Counted from the first letter of the stretch, positions 1-8,433 are shown. The stretch is DNA of 29,949 nucleotides from CAVQCT01 sp964520865 (GCA_964520865.1 CAZFOY010000045.1:1-29949); one strand, 5' to 3'. Made by a program: numbers and translations. Notes: generated by a model not told the origin, from the letters alone.

Positions 1-277
1 CCGAAGTACCGGTTTCCAGGTGATTGATGAAACCCTCGTTGGTGTGACAATTCGCGCACGGCACACCGGAACGAACGTAGGTGTCGCCGGTCGCGTGCAG
101 GGACAGGTCGTAAGACGTCCTGGCCTCATTCAGCGCGAATTCCTGATCGCTGTGACAGGTGAAGCAATCACCTGACTGATTCGAAGCGACGATTGTCTCA
201 GTGGTCTTACGCTCGCAACCCCAGACGAGGAGCAAGGCGACAACCAGAAACAACGCTGCTACTTTCAAACCTCGCAT
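1..277 (-). CDS. Multiheme c-type cytochrome lipoprotein, 5' part only (runs off left edge)
   Basis: The 92 visible codons begin with a hydrophobic signal ending in a lipobox-like LVWGC, so the mature protein should be lipid-anchored at its first Cys. Two heme-binding motifs follow: CFTCH near residue 39 and CANCH near residue 71. The ATG at 277 is preceded by AAGGAG with a 6-base spacer, and the gene starts 12 bases after the MtrB-like gene stops, so it is the third gene of that operon. In known Mtr-type conduits the partner of the MtrA/MtrB pair is an outer-surface multiheme lipoprotein (MtrC/OmcA), and this gene could fill that place. That role is inferred from context, because most of the protein lies outside the window and its total heme count is unknown. 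Confidence 0.8.
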   Translation of the reverse strand, partial: MRGLKVAALFLVVALLLVWGCERKTTETIVASNQSGDCFTCHSDQEFALNEARTSYDLSLHATGDTYVRSGVPCANCHTNEGFINHLETGTS

Positions 278-289
278 ACTTAACTCCTT

Positions 290-1876
290 TTACAGTGATA
301 TGGACTTTATAAGGTTAACTTCCACTATATTCCCTGTGTAGTAATTGTTCACCAGCAGGTAGTCATCATAGTTGAAGACATCGTATTTGACTTCGAGCGC
401 ATGTCCGTGCGGGAAGTCGTATCGCCCGACAAAATTCAGGCTGAACTTTTCGATATTCTGATCGCGACGGCCGCGCCAGTAGGTGCCACCGGCCGACACG
501 GTGAACTGCTTGTAGCTCCTCGGAGTGAACATTCCGGTCAGGATGTGATCGGAGAATTCATAGCCGGTCAGATCGCTGCGATTTTCGTACTTGCCGATAT
601 AGTAGCTGTACGTTACCGNNNNNNNNNNCGTCAGACGGCCGTACTTCACGCGGTCGATGTTCATGGTCGATGAAATCGAGTTGTAATCGACCTGACTGTT
701 GATATCGTCGTTCTTGCGAAGGCGACGTTCCCAGTTTCCGCTGATATCCCCCCAGCCCTTGCGCGTATACTTCAGCGAGGCGGTGTTCCGGGTGTAATCC
801 TCGCCGCCGACAAGCGTCTGTCCGTCTACGATATCCTTGTTGCGAAGGGTGAAAGATCCCTTGGCGTGAAAATCGTACACTTTCAACCAGCCGGAGCAGA
901 GGAGACCGTCGGACTCGGATCTGTTGACCAGGTCATCGGAGATCCGATTTTCGTATCCGACGCGGAGCCCGCCGTACTTCTTCCACGATTTGCCGACCGC
1001 TATAGTATTGACATAGTTGTCGGTCTCGGTTCCGCGAGCTTCCTGCTTTGTTCTCGCCGCCACTCCGCGATAATCGATAGCGAAGCGGTAGGGGAGATAG
1101 ACCTTGGCGGCGCCCCATCCCTCGTTGGTCGTGAGCTTGGTAGACTCGTAAGAATCTGCCTTGTCCTGACGGTAGATGTATCCGCCACCCACCGTGATCC
1201 AGCGGACTTTCGGTACGCTGCTGAAAGCGCTGATATTGACCATGTTCGCGGTGCGGTCACCGGTCGTATTGAGATTGTCGGTGAGACTATGCGTGCGATA
1301 CTCAATTCTGAGATTGCCGTAAGGGCAGAATCCCTGAGCACCTACATTGTAGCTCGTGCTGTTGTAGTCAGTGCGGAACGTGTAGGTTTCGGGGATGGGA
1401 AGCAGCTCGGTGAGATTGTCACCGTGCTTGTCGATCCGGCTGAAACCTCCGAACACCTTGAAATGCTTCGACGGTGTCACGTTGGCCTGAAGGCCGGTCG
1501 ACTGACGACGGGTGAAGTAGACTCCGTCGGCATCGTAGAAACGACGATACTGGTTATTAGTCCCGGAAATCTGAAACAGTCCCGGCTTGTAGGCCGAGAA
1601 CCGAAGATTCCGGTTGTTCAACGTAATGTGTTCAAGGTCGGCGTCGAAGGCTACTCCGTTGTCCCAACCGTAAGTGAAGTTGTTGAGGGAGAGGCCGAAC
1701 CCTTCGTACGTATTGTAAGTCTCCTGATTGACGGCCCGGTTACCGGTTTCATCGGTGAAGACATAACCGGCTTTGACGTCGCCCTGGCCCTTGCCGGCTC
1801 CGAAAGCGGTAACCGCACTGAGCAACAGGATGGCGAAAAGCAAGGCCGAAAGACTGTAGTTCTTATCGATTCTCAT
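290..1876 (-). CDS. MtrB/PioB-family outer-membrane beta-barrel of an electron conduit
   Basis: About 528 residues: a signal peptide (hydrophobic segment near residues 8-24, probable cleavage after AFGA) followed by alternating aromatic/polar strands typical of a large porin such as MtrB/PioB. Proteins of this family sheath a periplasmic decaheme cytochrome so that electrons can cross the outer membrane. The gene lies 8 bases after the DmsE/MtrA-like gene, which fixes the family call better than sequence alone. I chose ATG at 1876 because GAGG lies 6 bases upstream of it; an in-frame GTG at 1888 overlaps the previous stop and lacks a good ribosome site. The barrel is shorter than Shewanella MtrB (about 700 residues), and no CXXC is visible near the mature N terminus. 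Ten Ns at 619-628 mask four codons, but the frame continues across them. Confidence 0.8.
   Translation of the reverse strand: MRIDKNYSLSALLFAILLLSAVTAFGAGKGQGDVKAGYVFTDETGNRAVNQETYNTYEGFGLSLNNFTYGWDNGVAFDADLEHITLNNRNLRFSAYKPGLFQISGTNNQYRRFYDADGVYFTRRQSTGLQANVTPSKHFKVFGGFSRIDKHGDNLTELLPIPETYTFRTDYNSTSYNVGAQGFCPYGNLRIEYRTHSLTDNLNTTGDRTANMVNISAFSSVPKVRWITVGGGYIYRQDKADSYESTKLTTNEGWGAAKVYLPYRFAIDYRGVAARTKQEARGTETDNYVNTIAVGKSWKKYGGLRVGYENRISDDLVNRSESDGLLCSGWLKVYDFHAKGSFTLRNKDIVDGQTLVGGEDYTRNTASLKYTRKGWGDISGNWERRLRKNDDINSQVDYNSISSTMNIDRVKYGRLTXXXXVTYSYYIGKYENRSDLTGYEFSDHILTGMFTPRSYKQFTVSAGGTYWRGRRDQNIEKFSLNFVGRYDFPHGHALEVKYDVFNYDDYLLVNNYYTGNIVEVNLIKSISL
619..628. other. Assembly gap (10 N) inside the MtrB-like gene
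   Basis: Ten undetermined bases interrupt the barrel gene. The reading frame and the beta-strand pattern continue on both sides without a stop, so the true length is probably 10 or differs from it by a multiple of three. Confidence 0.95.
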
Positions 1877-1884
1877 TGTGTACC

Positions 1885-2820
1885 TCACTTTTTCACCTGG
1901 TCATGACAGCCGAAGCAATTCATCCCGAACTTTGCCGGAAGATCCGGATCCAGGAATCGATCGCTCGTGAACGAACCGTGGATGTCGGTATGGCACGTCA
2001 GACAATCGTAGTTTTTCCAGCGTTCGCCATGACGAAGATTCAACAGATGTTTCGGCGGAACGGTGTGACATTGCAGGCAGAGCTGACGGTCGGGCTGTCT
2101 CAGCAAACGATCGTTCTCCGAACCGTGGGGATTGTGGCATTCCACGCATCCGCTCCCGTCAACCGCGTAAGCATCGACTGCTTCGTGCTCGTACAGGTAC
2201 GGTCCGCCGTGCTGCGGGTGGCAATCCTGACAGACCCGGTTGAGATCGTAAGCAAGATTGTCATGATTCCGCTTGGTGAACTGGTGGCAGCTGAGGCAGG
2301 TCATGTTCCCCTGCTTGATCGGATGGTTCGAACGTTTCGCAAAGTCCGTCATCACCGAGCTGTGGCAAGGCGTGCAGAATTGTGCCCGGTCATCCACCAG
2401 CAGAGACTTCTTTCCGCCGTGCACCCGGTGACAGGAAGAGCAGTTAAGCTCCTGTTCGGTGTGCGCGTCGAACCCGTAGTTGTCCAGATCCTGGTGCGCG
2501 ATATGGCACGTGAAGCAGAGCTTCTGTTCTTCGAACCCGGTCAGTTGCGCCGGGATCGTGATGTTGGCCGGCGAAGGATCTTCGATGTGAACGTCGCCAC
2601 CTTTGTGACAACTTGTGCACTCGACGTGGGATGTCGGGTTCTTTGTCTCAGAGGCCAGCTTGTGGGGAGTCACGGCGAGTGTCTTGTCCATACCGTCGTG
2701 ACACTCAAGACAGGTCTCGCTGTCGACCGCCCCCTTTGCTGCATCAGACCAGGCAAAAACCAGAGTGACCGCGAGTGTAAGCCCGAGGAAACTTCTAAGG
2801 AGTACGTGAGCTAATTTCAT
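1885..2820 (-). CDS. DmsE/MtrA-like periplasmic multiheme cytochrome c (11 CXXCH)
   Basis: 311 residues with an N-terminal signal peptide (hydrophobic residues about 7-23, cleavage near AAKGA). It has eleven CXXCH motifs, at about residues 37, 68, 102, 127, 149, 175, 197, 225, 248, 273 and 302, and many extra His that could be distal ligands. Length, spacing and motifs such as CVECHNPHGS fit the DmsE/MtrA decaheme family, whose members sit in the periplasm and pass electrons into an MtrB-type barrel. The usual count is ten; the motif at 302, close to the C terminus, is a candidate extra one. The gene is first in a three-gene operon with the barrel and a heme lipoprotein. The start ATG has GGGAAG just upstream. 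Terminal acceptor (metal, sulfoxide or other) cannot be deduced. Confidence 0.9.
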   Translation of the reverse strand: MKLAHVLLRSFLGLTLAVTLVFAWSDAAKGAVDSETCLECHDGMDKTLAVTPHKLASETKNPTSHVECTSCHKGGDVHIEDPSPANITIPAQLTGFEEQKLCFTCHIAHQDLDNYGFDAHTEQELNCSSCHRVHGGKKSLLVDDRAQFCTPCHSSVMTDFAKRSNHPIKQGNMTCLSCHQFTKRNHDNLAYDLNRVCQDCHPQHGGPYLYEHEAVDAYAVDGSGCVECHNPHGSENDRLLRQPDRQLCLQCHTVPPKHLLNLRHGERWKNYDCLTCHTDIHGSFTSDRFLDPDLPAKFGMNCFGCHDQVKK

Positions 2821-3207
2821 GGTTCTTCCCTAAACCTTTATTTGTCATCTAAATGTCATTTTCCGTATATTAATCGTCCTATTTGAATTAAAATCAAGCT
2901 AAAAAACGTTACTATTTTCACATGCCACCCCTATAACCCATTATCACTCAATGAGAGTGGTTAGGTTGTCTAATTTAACATGATGAATTGCACCACATTA
3001 TCAGCCGAATAATGGAATATCTTTATCCATTAGTATTCTTTTGTAGGATATACGTATCGGGCCGTTTTCTGGGGGGATTTTGTGAAGATCAGTTAGAATT
3101 GGACATTCAACAACCGTGCAAGCGACACGTCGCCGTAAACTGCTCTCATTCAGAGTATTGGAATGAGGGCCCCAGCCGCGCGCCGGTCGTCCTGGATTCG
3201 GCGAGAA
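2821..3207. other. Intergenic spacer, AT-rich near the cytochrome operon
   Basis: No convincing gene. The part next to the cytochrome operon (about 2840-2990) is clearly more AT-rich than the surroundings and should hold its minus-strand promoter, but I find no -35/-10 pair with good spacing; TTGATT and TAATAT are 19 bases apart. A small inverted repeat CACTC-AATGA-GAGTG lies at 2945-2959 and an AT-rich near-palindrome at 2883-2897. The only sizeable open frame, plus strand 2988-3299, resembles no protein and runs into lgt antisense. Confidence 0.6.
3143..3169 (-). terminator. Possible hairpin terminator after lgt
   Basis: CTCTCATTC and GAATGAGGG (3143-3151 and 3161-3169) can pair with one G-T wobble around a 9-base loop, about 40 bases beyond the lgt stop. 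There is no T-run after it in the minus direction, so it may be only a 3'-end stabilising hairpin. Confidence 0.3.
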
Positions 3208-4017
3208 TCAGCCGAAAGCAAGCTCCCGGCGGTTTCGCCGTCTTAACAAATAGAGGGCAGCTCCGGTCAGGAAGAGAACGATCGCGATCAGCATGTTGAA
3301 GGTAGGGTGCATGCCAAAGACCGAGATATACATATCCGGTTCGTAATACCGTACGTACTCGAGAGCATAGCGACAGACTGCTTCAGACATGAGAAGCACC
3401 GCCGTTACCTGTCCGACGAACCTCCGATGATTCAGGAGATAGTGGAGTCCGACAAACAATATGATCCCGTACAGCGAACTGTACAACTGGGCCGGATGGA
3501 TCGGCTGACTTCCGAACACAAAATAAGGAATCGATCCGGGCGGAAAGGTGACGCCCCAGGGGAGGCTGGTGGGCGTGCCGAAACAACATCCGTTCAGAAA
3601 ACAACCGACTCTCGTGATGGCGAGCCCGATCCCGATCGTTGGTGCAAAGATATCGAACACGTCGAGAATTGGCAGCCGTCTCCACAGGCAAAACAGCAGT
3701 GCGCCGATCATGCCCAAAAGAACGCCGCCGTAAAGATTCAGCCCGGCGATTCCGAACGTACCCGCCTGAAACGGATTTATGGTATCGATCCAGTGACCGG
3801 TGAACTCCTCGGTGTGTAACAACACGTAAGTCAGCCGCGCTCCGATCACTCCTCCGAAGATCATTATATATGCAATCATCAGAAGCGGTTCGAACCGCTT
3901 TCGGAGCTTCTTTGACTGCCAGTAGACGTACATCACGCCGAGGAAAAAGGACGCTGCCAGGAGCACGCCGTAACTCTTTATAGGGATCGATCCGATGTGA
4001 AAAAGATCAGGATACAT
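3208..4017 (-). CDS. lgt: Prolipoprotein diacylglyceryl transferase
   Basis: 269 residues, the usual Lgt length, with several hydrophobic membrane segments. It transfers diacylglycerol from phosphatidylglycerol to the lipobox Cys of prolipoproteins in the inner membrane, the first step of lipoprotein maturation. The family signature RVGCFLNGCCFG is at residues 136-147, carrying the conserved Arg and Asn, and QPIHPAQLYSS follows at about 171-181. Near residue 96 the familiar HGG appears as YGG, a variant also present in other lineages. The ATG at 4017 lies inside the end of the PAP2 gene (11-base overlap), implying translational coupling. This enzyme would process the several lipoproteins encoded in this window. 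Confidence 0.97.
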   Translation of the reverse strand: MYPDLFHIGSIPIKSYGVLLAASFFLGVMYVYWQSKKLRKRFEPLLMIAYIMIFGGVIGARLTYVLLHTEEFTGHWIDTINPFQAGTFGIAGLNLYGGVLLGMIGALLFCLWRRLPILDVFDIFAPTIGIGLAITRVGCFLNGCCFGTPTSLPWGVTFPPGSIPYFVFGSQPIHPAQLYSSLYGIILFVGLHYLLNHRRFVGQVTAVLLMSEAVCRYALEYVRYYEPDMYISVFGMHPTFNMLIAIVLFLTGAALYLLRRRNRRELAFG

Positions 4018-4924
4018 TTTCTCGTGTCAGAACATCCTTAGAACTTCGACTTTTCCCAATATCGTTGATCAGCGGGGAGAGCTTCCAGACTGCCACCGTC
4101 ACAGCTGCTCCGATGAGCCCGCCGACCACTACGTCGGAAACATAATGAAAGCGTCCCCACACCGTCCCGATCGCAAGTCCGATCACCGCCGACAACAGCC
4201 ACCATGCGGTCTTTCTGGAGAATCGAAACGTATACAGCAGGATCACCAGGGCGATACCGAAGTGAGTCGAGGGCATGCACCCGCCGCGAACGGCACCATT
4301 GGCGATGACGTATTCCACAAGAGGTCGAAAAACCGGCCCGGTTACCTGGTGTAGATACTCCCCGGCGAAATGCCAACGCGGGCCTTCGATCGGATAGATG
4401 AAAAAGAGCATGTAGGACAAGAAGAATGTTAGTGTCGAAGCCGCCATAAAATTGGCAATGACATCATAGCGCCGTTTGAAGAAGACGACGAGCAGAAAGA
4501 TCGGGATCATGAAGTAATAGCTAAAGTAGAACATCGAGAATAGTTCGGTAAGCCACGGGTTCAGCAGCGTGCGGTCGATGTACAGAGTCGGATTGGCACC
4601 GAGCAACGAAGCTTCGAGCGCGGTTAGCTGTGCATCAAAGAAATGCGTGTGCACCAGAAACATCAAATGCCCGGTCTCACGATAGAAGAACGTGAACATG
4701 ATGGCCGGATAGAGCAGACGCACGAAAGCCGACAGGCGGCTGCGCGACGGATCGACCAGCCGAACTATGAAGAAGGCGATCAGGGCCATCCCGGCGTAGA
4801 AAGTAAATTCGTCATAGAATCTGCCGAGCGGCCGGGTGAGCACAAGTATCAGCACATCCATCAGAAGACAGTAGCCGATGACGACTTTGTCGAACAGGTA
4901 GAAGTGAATGTCTTTCTGGTTCAC
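4007..4924 (-). CDS. PAP2-family membrane phosphatase/transferase
   Basis: 305 residues with about six or seven hydrophobic segments. PAP2-superfamily catalytic motifs are recognisable: GPRWHF at 181-186 as the first motif, PSTH at 218-221 and GRFHYVSDV at 257-265, giving the His pair and Asp of the active site. The pattern is closer to the Aur1/IPC-synthase-like (PAP2_3) branch than to classical PSGH phosphatases, so the substrate could be a lipid phosphate, undecaprenyl diphosphate or a phospholipid head group. The predicted start is GTG at 4924, 16 bases after the rsmI stop and without a clear Shine-Dalgarno; an internal start is possible. It sits in the nadE-rsmI-lgt operon, next to another lipid-using enzyme. 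Confidence 0.85.
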   Translation of the reverse strand: MNQKDIHFYLFDKVVIGYCLLMDVLILVLTRPLGRFYDEFTFYAGMALIAFFIVRLVDPSRSRLSAFVRLLYPAIMFTFFYRETGHLMFLVHTHFFDAQLTALEASLLGANPTLYIDRTLLNPWLTELFSMFYFSYYFMIPIFLLVVFFKRRYDVIANFMAASTLTFFLSYMLFFIYPIEGPRWHFAGEYLHQVTGPVFRPLVEYVIANGAVRGGCMPSTHFGIALVILLYTFRFSRKTAWWLLSAVIGLAIGTVWGRFHYVSDVVVGGLIGAAVTVAVWKLSPLINDIGKSRSSKDVLTRENVS

Positions 4925-4940
4925 CGTCGGTGGTCTTTCT

Positions 4941-5630
4941 TTAGCTGTTCCGCCCGCTGATTATCAGAACGATTTCCCCTTTGACAGGTTTCGTCTTAAT
5001 TCGAGCAAGGACTTGCGACGCCGTGCCCCGAATAAACTCTTCGTGAATCTTCGTCAACTCGCGGGCGAGGCACATTTGACGGTCGCCCAAAACTTCGAGA
5101 ATATCGGCGACCGTCTTTTCGATTCGATGCGGCGATTCGTAGAACACGAGCGTATGATCGAGTTCTTTCAGCTTGGCTAAACGATTCTTCCGGGCGGCTG
5201 ACTTATTTGACAGGAACCCCTCAAAAAAGAACCGGTCGGTAGGAAGGCCGGAGCCGGTCAGGGCAGGGATGACGGCGTTTGCTCCGGGAAGCGGAATTAC
5301 AGGTATACCGCGGTCGATGGCGGTTCGGACAATCCGGTAGGCCGGGTCGGAGATCCCGGGAGAACCGGCGTCAGTTATCACCGCTACGGACTTCCCGTCC
5401 CGGACTTCGTCGACCAATTGCTCCGCCCGTGCCGACTCGTTGAAATCGTGGTAGCTGATCAGTCGTTTGCTGATATCCAGTTTCTTGAGGAACTGGCCGC
5501 TGTGGCGGGTGTCCTCGCAGGCGATAATATCGACCGCCTTGAGCAGTTCAACGGCGCGGATGGTGATATCTCCCATGTTGCCGATCGGTGTCGGAACAAG
5601 ATAGACTTTTCCGGAGGGATCTTCGGCCAC
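4941..5630 (-). CDS. rsmI: 16S rRNA (cytidine-1402-2'-O)-methyltransferase
   Basis: 229 residues of the tetrapyrrole-methylase fold that uses SAM to methylate the ribose of C1402 in the 16S rRNA decoding site. Diagnostic motifs are VPTPIGNMGDIT at 12-23, ACEDTRHS at 37-44, DAGSPGISDP at 87-96 and the FYESPHRI segment. It is shorter than the E. coli protein (about 286) and lacks the C-terminal helical extension, as in many lineages. The start is GTG at 5630, four bases past the nadE stop, supported by GGAGG nine bases upstream inside nadE; the two are evidently translated together. Confidence 0.96.
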   Translation of the reverse strand: MAEDPSGKVYLVPTPIGNMGDITIRAVELLKAVDIIACEDTRHSGQFLKKLDISKRLISYHDFNESARAEQLVDEVRDGKSVAVITDAGSPGISDPAYRIVRTAIDRGIPVIPLPGANAVIPALTGSGLPTDRFFFEGFLSNKSAARKNRLAKLKELDHTLVFYESPHRIEKTVADILEVLGDRQMCLARELTKIHEEFIRGTASQVLARIKTKPVKGEIVLIISGRNS

Positions 5631-5634
5631 CCGT

Positions 5635-6444
5635 TCAGTCCTCCAGTTGAATATTGTCGGGAACGGAATCTCGGCCGAGAGGTGCGATATCAGGCAGTCG
5701 GCGCTTGAACGAATTGCGATTCAGGAGCGAAACCACCCGGCTGATGTCGGGAGAGCTGAAACCGTTTTCTTCGAGACGATTCATCGACAATACTCCTTCG
5801 TCGACCAGCAGTTTCAACAGCGTATCCATCTGGTTGTATGTCACGCCGATTTCACCTTCGTCGGTCTGTCCGCGCCAGAGGTCGGCACTCGGCGGTTTGT
5901 TGATGACTGATTCCGGCAGCCCGAGCATTTTGGCAAGCTGGCGGACCTCCGTCTTGTAGAGCTGACCGATCGGGTTGATCGAGCAGGCTGAATCGCCGTA
6001 CCAGGTGGTGTATCCGAGGGCGATTTCGGTGCGGTTGCTCGTGCCGAGTACCAACCGCTGCATCTGGTGGGCTACATCGAATACGATCGACATCCGTTCG
6101 CGGGCCATCTTGTTTCCCGCGCGGATTCGATTGGAATCGTCGATCTTCGGAAAGTAAGCGTCGATCATGGGGGAGATGTCGATCTGCTTGTACTCGAAAC
6201 CGTACTTGGTCACTACTTCCATCGCATCCTTCACCGCACTCTCGGACGATGTCCGGTAGGGCATGAGCACGCCGAATACTTTGGCCTTACCAACTGCCTC
6301 GACCGCCAATGCTGCGGCCAGAGAGGAGTCGATTCCTCCGGACATTCCGACCACGTAGCCGTCGAGCCCGGATTGAAGCAGCTTGCCGGAGATGAACCTC
6401 CTGATCGTGACAAGCGCCTTCTCAGCGTCGAATTTCTCTGCCAT
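5635..6444 (-). CDS. nadE: NH3-dependent NAD+ synthetase
   Basis: 269 residues. It converts deamido-NAD to NAD using ATP and ammonia. The ATP-pyrophosphatase P-loop SGGIDSS is at residues 35-41, and the C-terminal half has the nadE pattern ADLWRGQTDEGEIG. No nitrilase/glutaminase domain precedes it, so ammonia must come free or from another protein. The frame stays open upstream for 85 more codons, but that part reads through a non-coding hairpin repeat; ATG at 6444 with AAAGGA seven bases upstream is the real start. It is the first gene of the nadE-rsmI-PAP2-lgt operon. Confidence 0.95.
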   Translation of the reverse strand: MAEKFDAEKALVTIRRFISGKLLQSGLDGYVVGMSGGIDSSLAAALAVEAVGKAKVFGVLMPYRTSSESAVKDAMEVVTKYGFEYKQIDISPMIDAYFPKIDDSNRIRAGNKMARERMSIVFDVAHQMQRLVLGTSNRTEIALGYTTWYGDSACSINPIGQLYKTEVRQLAKMLGLPESVINKPPSADLWRGQTDEGEIGVTYNQMDTLLKLLVDEGVLSMNRLEENGFSSPDISRVVSLLNRNSFKRRLPDIAPLGRDSVPDNIQLED

Positions 6445-6466
6445 GATTTTTCCTTTCCCGGACGGT

Positions 6467-6495
6467 ACGATAGGGGATAACCGGTTGGGGCACAA
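6467..6495 (-). promoter_or_regulatory. Candidate sigma70-type promoter of the nadE operon
   Basis: On the minus strand TTGTGC (6490-6495) and TATCGT (6467-6472) are separated by exactly 17 bases, placing transcription start near 6460, 16 or so bases before the nadE ATG. Each box matches consensus only in part. Confidence 0.45.
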
Positions 6496-6547
6496 GCTAA
6501 AATTGTGGGGTGCCACCGTAGACGGTTCGCTCAGCGCCCTGATCGTT

Positions 6548-6634
6548 GTAGGTCCGACCATTCTTACGGCCGGACGTCTGAGATACACGCGAGGGCGTGT
6601 TTGGTGGCAGGTCCGAAGGCGGCTCTGCCCTACC
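6548..6634 (+). repeat. Hairpin repeat, copy A
   Basis: Begins GTAGGTCCGACCATTCTTA and ends GCCCTACC. It contains the same three potential stems as the other copies, the middle one being ACACGC/GCGTGT, where copies B and E have CATG/CATG-type arms. The base changes are compensated on both sides of the stem. It lies in the nadE-to-6880 spacer. Confidence 0.85.
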
Positions 6635-6685
6635 ATTCGGTCCGTAACCCCGAACCCCAGGCCCCTCACAAAAGGGGGAGCAGTT

Positions 6686-6773
6686 GCAGGTCCGACCATT
6701 CTTATGGCCGGACGTATGGAACATGCCCGAGGGCATGTACGGATGGCGGGCTCGAAGACGAGGCCGCCCTACC
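6686..6773 (+). repeat. Hairpin repeat, copy B
   Basis: 88 bases with three nested inverted repeats: TCCG...CGGA near the left end, a perfect CATGCCC-GA-GGGCATG in the middle, and GGCGG..CTCG-AAGA-CGAG..CCGCC at the right. The right end reads CCGCCCTACC. Nearly identical to copy E at 8665-8752. Confidence 0.9.
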
Positions 6774-6879
6774 GAGGAAATATAGACGGGTTGGTCATTC
6801 GGAGAGCGATATAAATCGAATAGTCTTGCGCCCACAAGACATGACTAATATCTTTGATTTATAGATTGGGGAGTCAATT

Positions 6880-8433
6880 ATGAATACATTCCATCGCACG
6901 ATCATGACGCTGTGTCTGATCGCTGTGACTGTGCTCGCCATCTGCTGCTCCAAACAGGAAGCGCTCGACAAGGTCGTTGAGCGAGTCGTCACCAGGCAAT
7001 CCACTCCCGATATTGACGGATTCGTGCTAAACAAGCTTCGTGACAATCGTATTGTCATGCTGGGCGACAATGGCCACGGTCAGGCGGAATACATGAGAAC
7101 GGTCATCTCGGTTCTCAATACCTGGATCGACGAGATGACGTCGGCGGAGCAGGCAACGAATCTGCCTCGCTCGATCGTGCTCGTGTGGGAATGCGATTCG
7201 ATCACGTCCCGGAATCAACTTCGTTACGGTCGCACGGGGGACATACAGGACCTTCTGGTCATACAGGGGTTTAGCATACCGACTTTCACCACAGCCAAGC
7301 TTGAGTTCTACACTCGTGTCGTCGATGCGCTCGATCGCGTTGATGAGTACAATCATAATCAGTCAGACTCGTCCAAATGGCTGCATCTTTCTGTCCGCGG
7401 CCTTGAGAAGGTAATTGATCTTCACAATTGGTCGTTCAAACAGCGTACGAGGTTTTTCCTCGATGTGCGCGATTCCGCGCTGGCCGATGCAGTGACGGAA
7501 TGTGCCGAAAAGAACCCAGGGTTACACCTTCTCATCTTCTATGGCTCGGCGCATCTCAACAAGATCGAAACCACCAAGTACTCGGATACGCTCAAGCAGC
7601 AGGGATACTACCTCGCGCACTATCTCGCCGATCGATTCGACGGCAACGGAAGTATGTACACGATCGGGCAGCTTTACGGTGACGACTGGAAACAGTTTGA
7701 GCCTATCTTCGACATGCAAGTTACGCCGTTTGCGATTGACCATGCAGATTTCAAACCTTACGTCAAAACAGCTCCCGGGTTGACCTATTATGACGGCTCA
7801 ATACTCCTGCATGGGACCAGGGAATTGCCTATTCCGATCTCGCTGATACCGTCCAAAAGGGTGGTCGACTTCCTGATCGACAGCTTGCCCACTATCCTGG
7901 ACGTCGACAATGATTATTCAAGGATTAGTTGGGGGCCGATCGAAGATTATCTGGAGATGGTATTCGATGCCCCCTACACAAGGTTCGATGTCTTCGATGC
8001 CGAAATGCCCAGAGAGCTGATCGAGCAATGGAAGAGCCGGCGCAAGTCCGCCCCACTTGATTTCCCCCACGATGTATACACTCTCGATTACTGGAATCGG
8101 CGTATCGTACGTTTCGAGGGCATGCCTCCGCATTCCAGTCCGACCGATGCGAGATTCTACGATCGACAGATCAATAGATCTCTTTTGACCGAGCCGGCGA
8201 TAGCTCAGGTCGACGGTAGATGGCCGTCAACCAAGGAGCGGGCGGCGCAGCATCGGAAGTTCATCGAAGATCACAAGGACTGGTTGATTACATCCTATCT
8301 CGTGAATCTGCTCTGGGTCGGTACCGACAAGGAACGCGAGGAAGCCATGAATCTGCTTCAGAAAATAACGGGGAAGAGTTTCGCATCCAACGAGGAATGG
8401 ATGGAGTGGTGGCGGGCCGGTGATTCTCAATAG
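6880..8433 (+). CDS. Exported ChaN/TraB/erythromycin-esterase-like (Tiki superfamily) protein, function unknown
   Basis: 517 residues. The N terminus is a hydrophobic export signal ending in LAICCS; it may be a lipoprotein, but the lipobox is imperfect (Ile before Cys). Two motifs recall the Tiki superfamily of ChaN, TraB and EreA-like metal-dependent proteins: GDNGHG at 62-67 after a hydrophobic strand, and FYGSAHL at 220-226, the paired G-x-x-H signature; Glu104 in VWECDS may be an additional active-site residue. About 290 residues after this core are unassigned. The ATG has GGGGAG six bases upstream. The gene stands alone, flanked on both sides by copies of a hairpin repeat and with no operon partner, so context gives no substrate. 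Family assignment is by motif only. Confidence 0.6.
   Translation: MNTFHRTIMTLCLIAVTVLAICCSKQEALDKVVERVVTRQSTPDIDGFVLNKLRDNRIVMLGDNGHGQAEYMRTVISVLNTWIDEMTSAEQATNLPRSIVLVWECDSITSRNQLRYGRTGDIQDLLVIQGFSIPTFTTAKLEFYTRVVDALDRVDEYNHNQSDSSKWLHLSVRGLEKVIDLHNWSFKQRTRFFLDVRDSALADAVTECAEKNPGLHLLIFYGSAHLNKIETTKYSDTLKQQGYYLAHYLADRFDGNGSMYTIGQLYGDDWKQFEPIFDMQVTPFAIDHADFKPYVKTAPGLTYYDGSILLHGTRELPIPISLIPSKRVVDFLIDSLPTILDVDNDYSRISWGPIEDYLEMVFDAPYTRFDVFDAEMPRELIEQWKSRRKSAPLDFPHDVYTLDYWNRRIVRFEGMPPHSSPTDARFYDRQINRSLLTEPAIAQVDGRWPSTKERAAQHRKFIEDHKDWLITSYLVNLLWVGTDKEREEAMNLLQKITGKSFASNEEWMEWWRAGDSQ

Noticed and set aside
866..2814. Two long plus-strand open frames (866-1906 and 1876-2814) over the cytochrome operon
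   Set aside because: They are antisense to the barrel and the eleven-heme cytochrome, whose motifs, signal peptides and ribosome sites are unmistakable; the antisense proteins resemble nothing.
2883..2897. FNR-like site TTGAATTAAAATCAA upstream of the cytochrome operon
   Set aside because: An FNR site is TTGAT-N4-ATCAA (14 bases); this is 15 bases with an off-centre mismatch in AT-rich DNA, so it is probably chance, although anaerobic control would make sense.
2988..3299. Small plus-strand open frame between the cytochrome operon and lgt
   Set aside because: No ribosome site, no recognisable sequence, and it overlaps the end of lgt antisense.
6445..6699. 85-codon N-terminal extension of nadE
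   Set aside because: It reads through hairpin repeat copy A, has no ribosome site, and family members begin near MAEKFD; ATG at 6444 has AAAGGA upstream.
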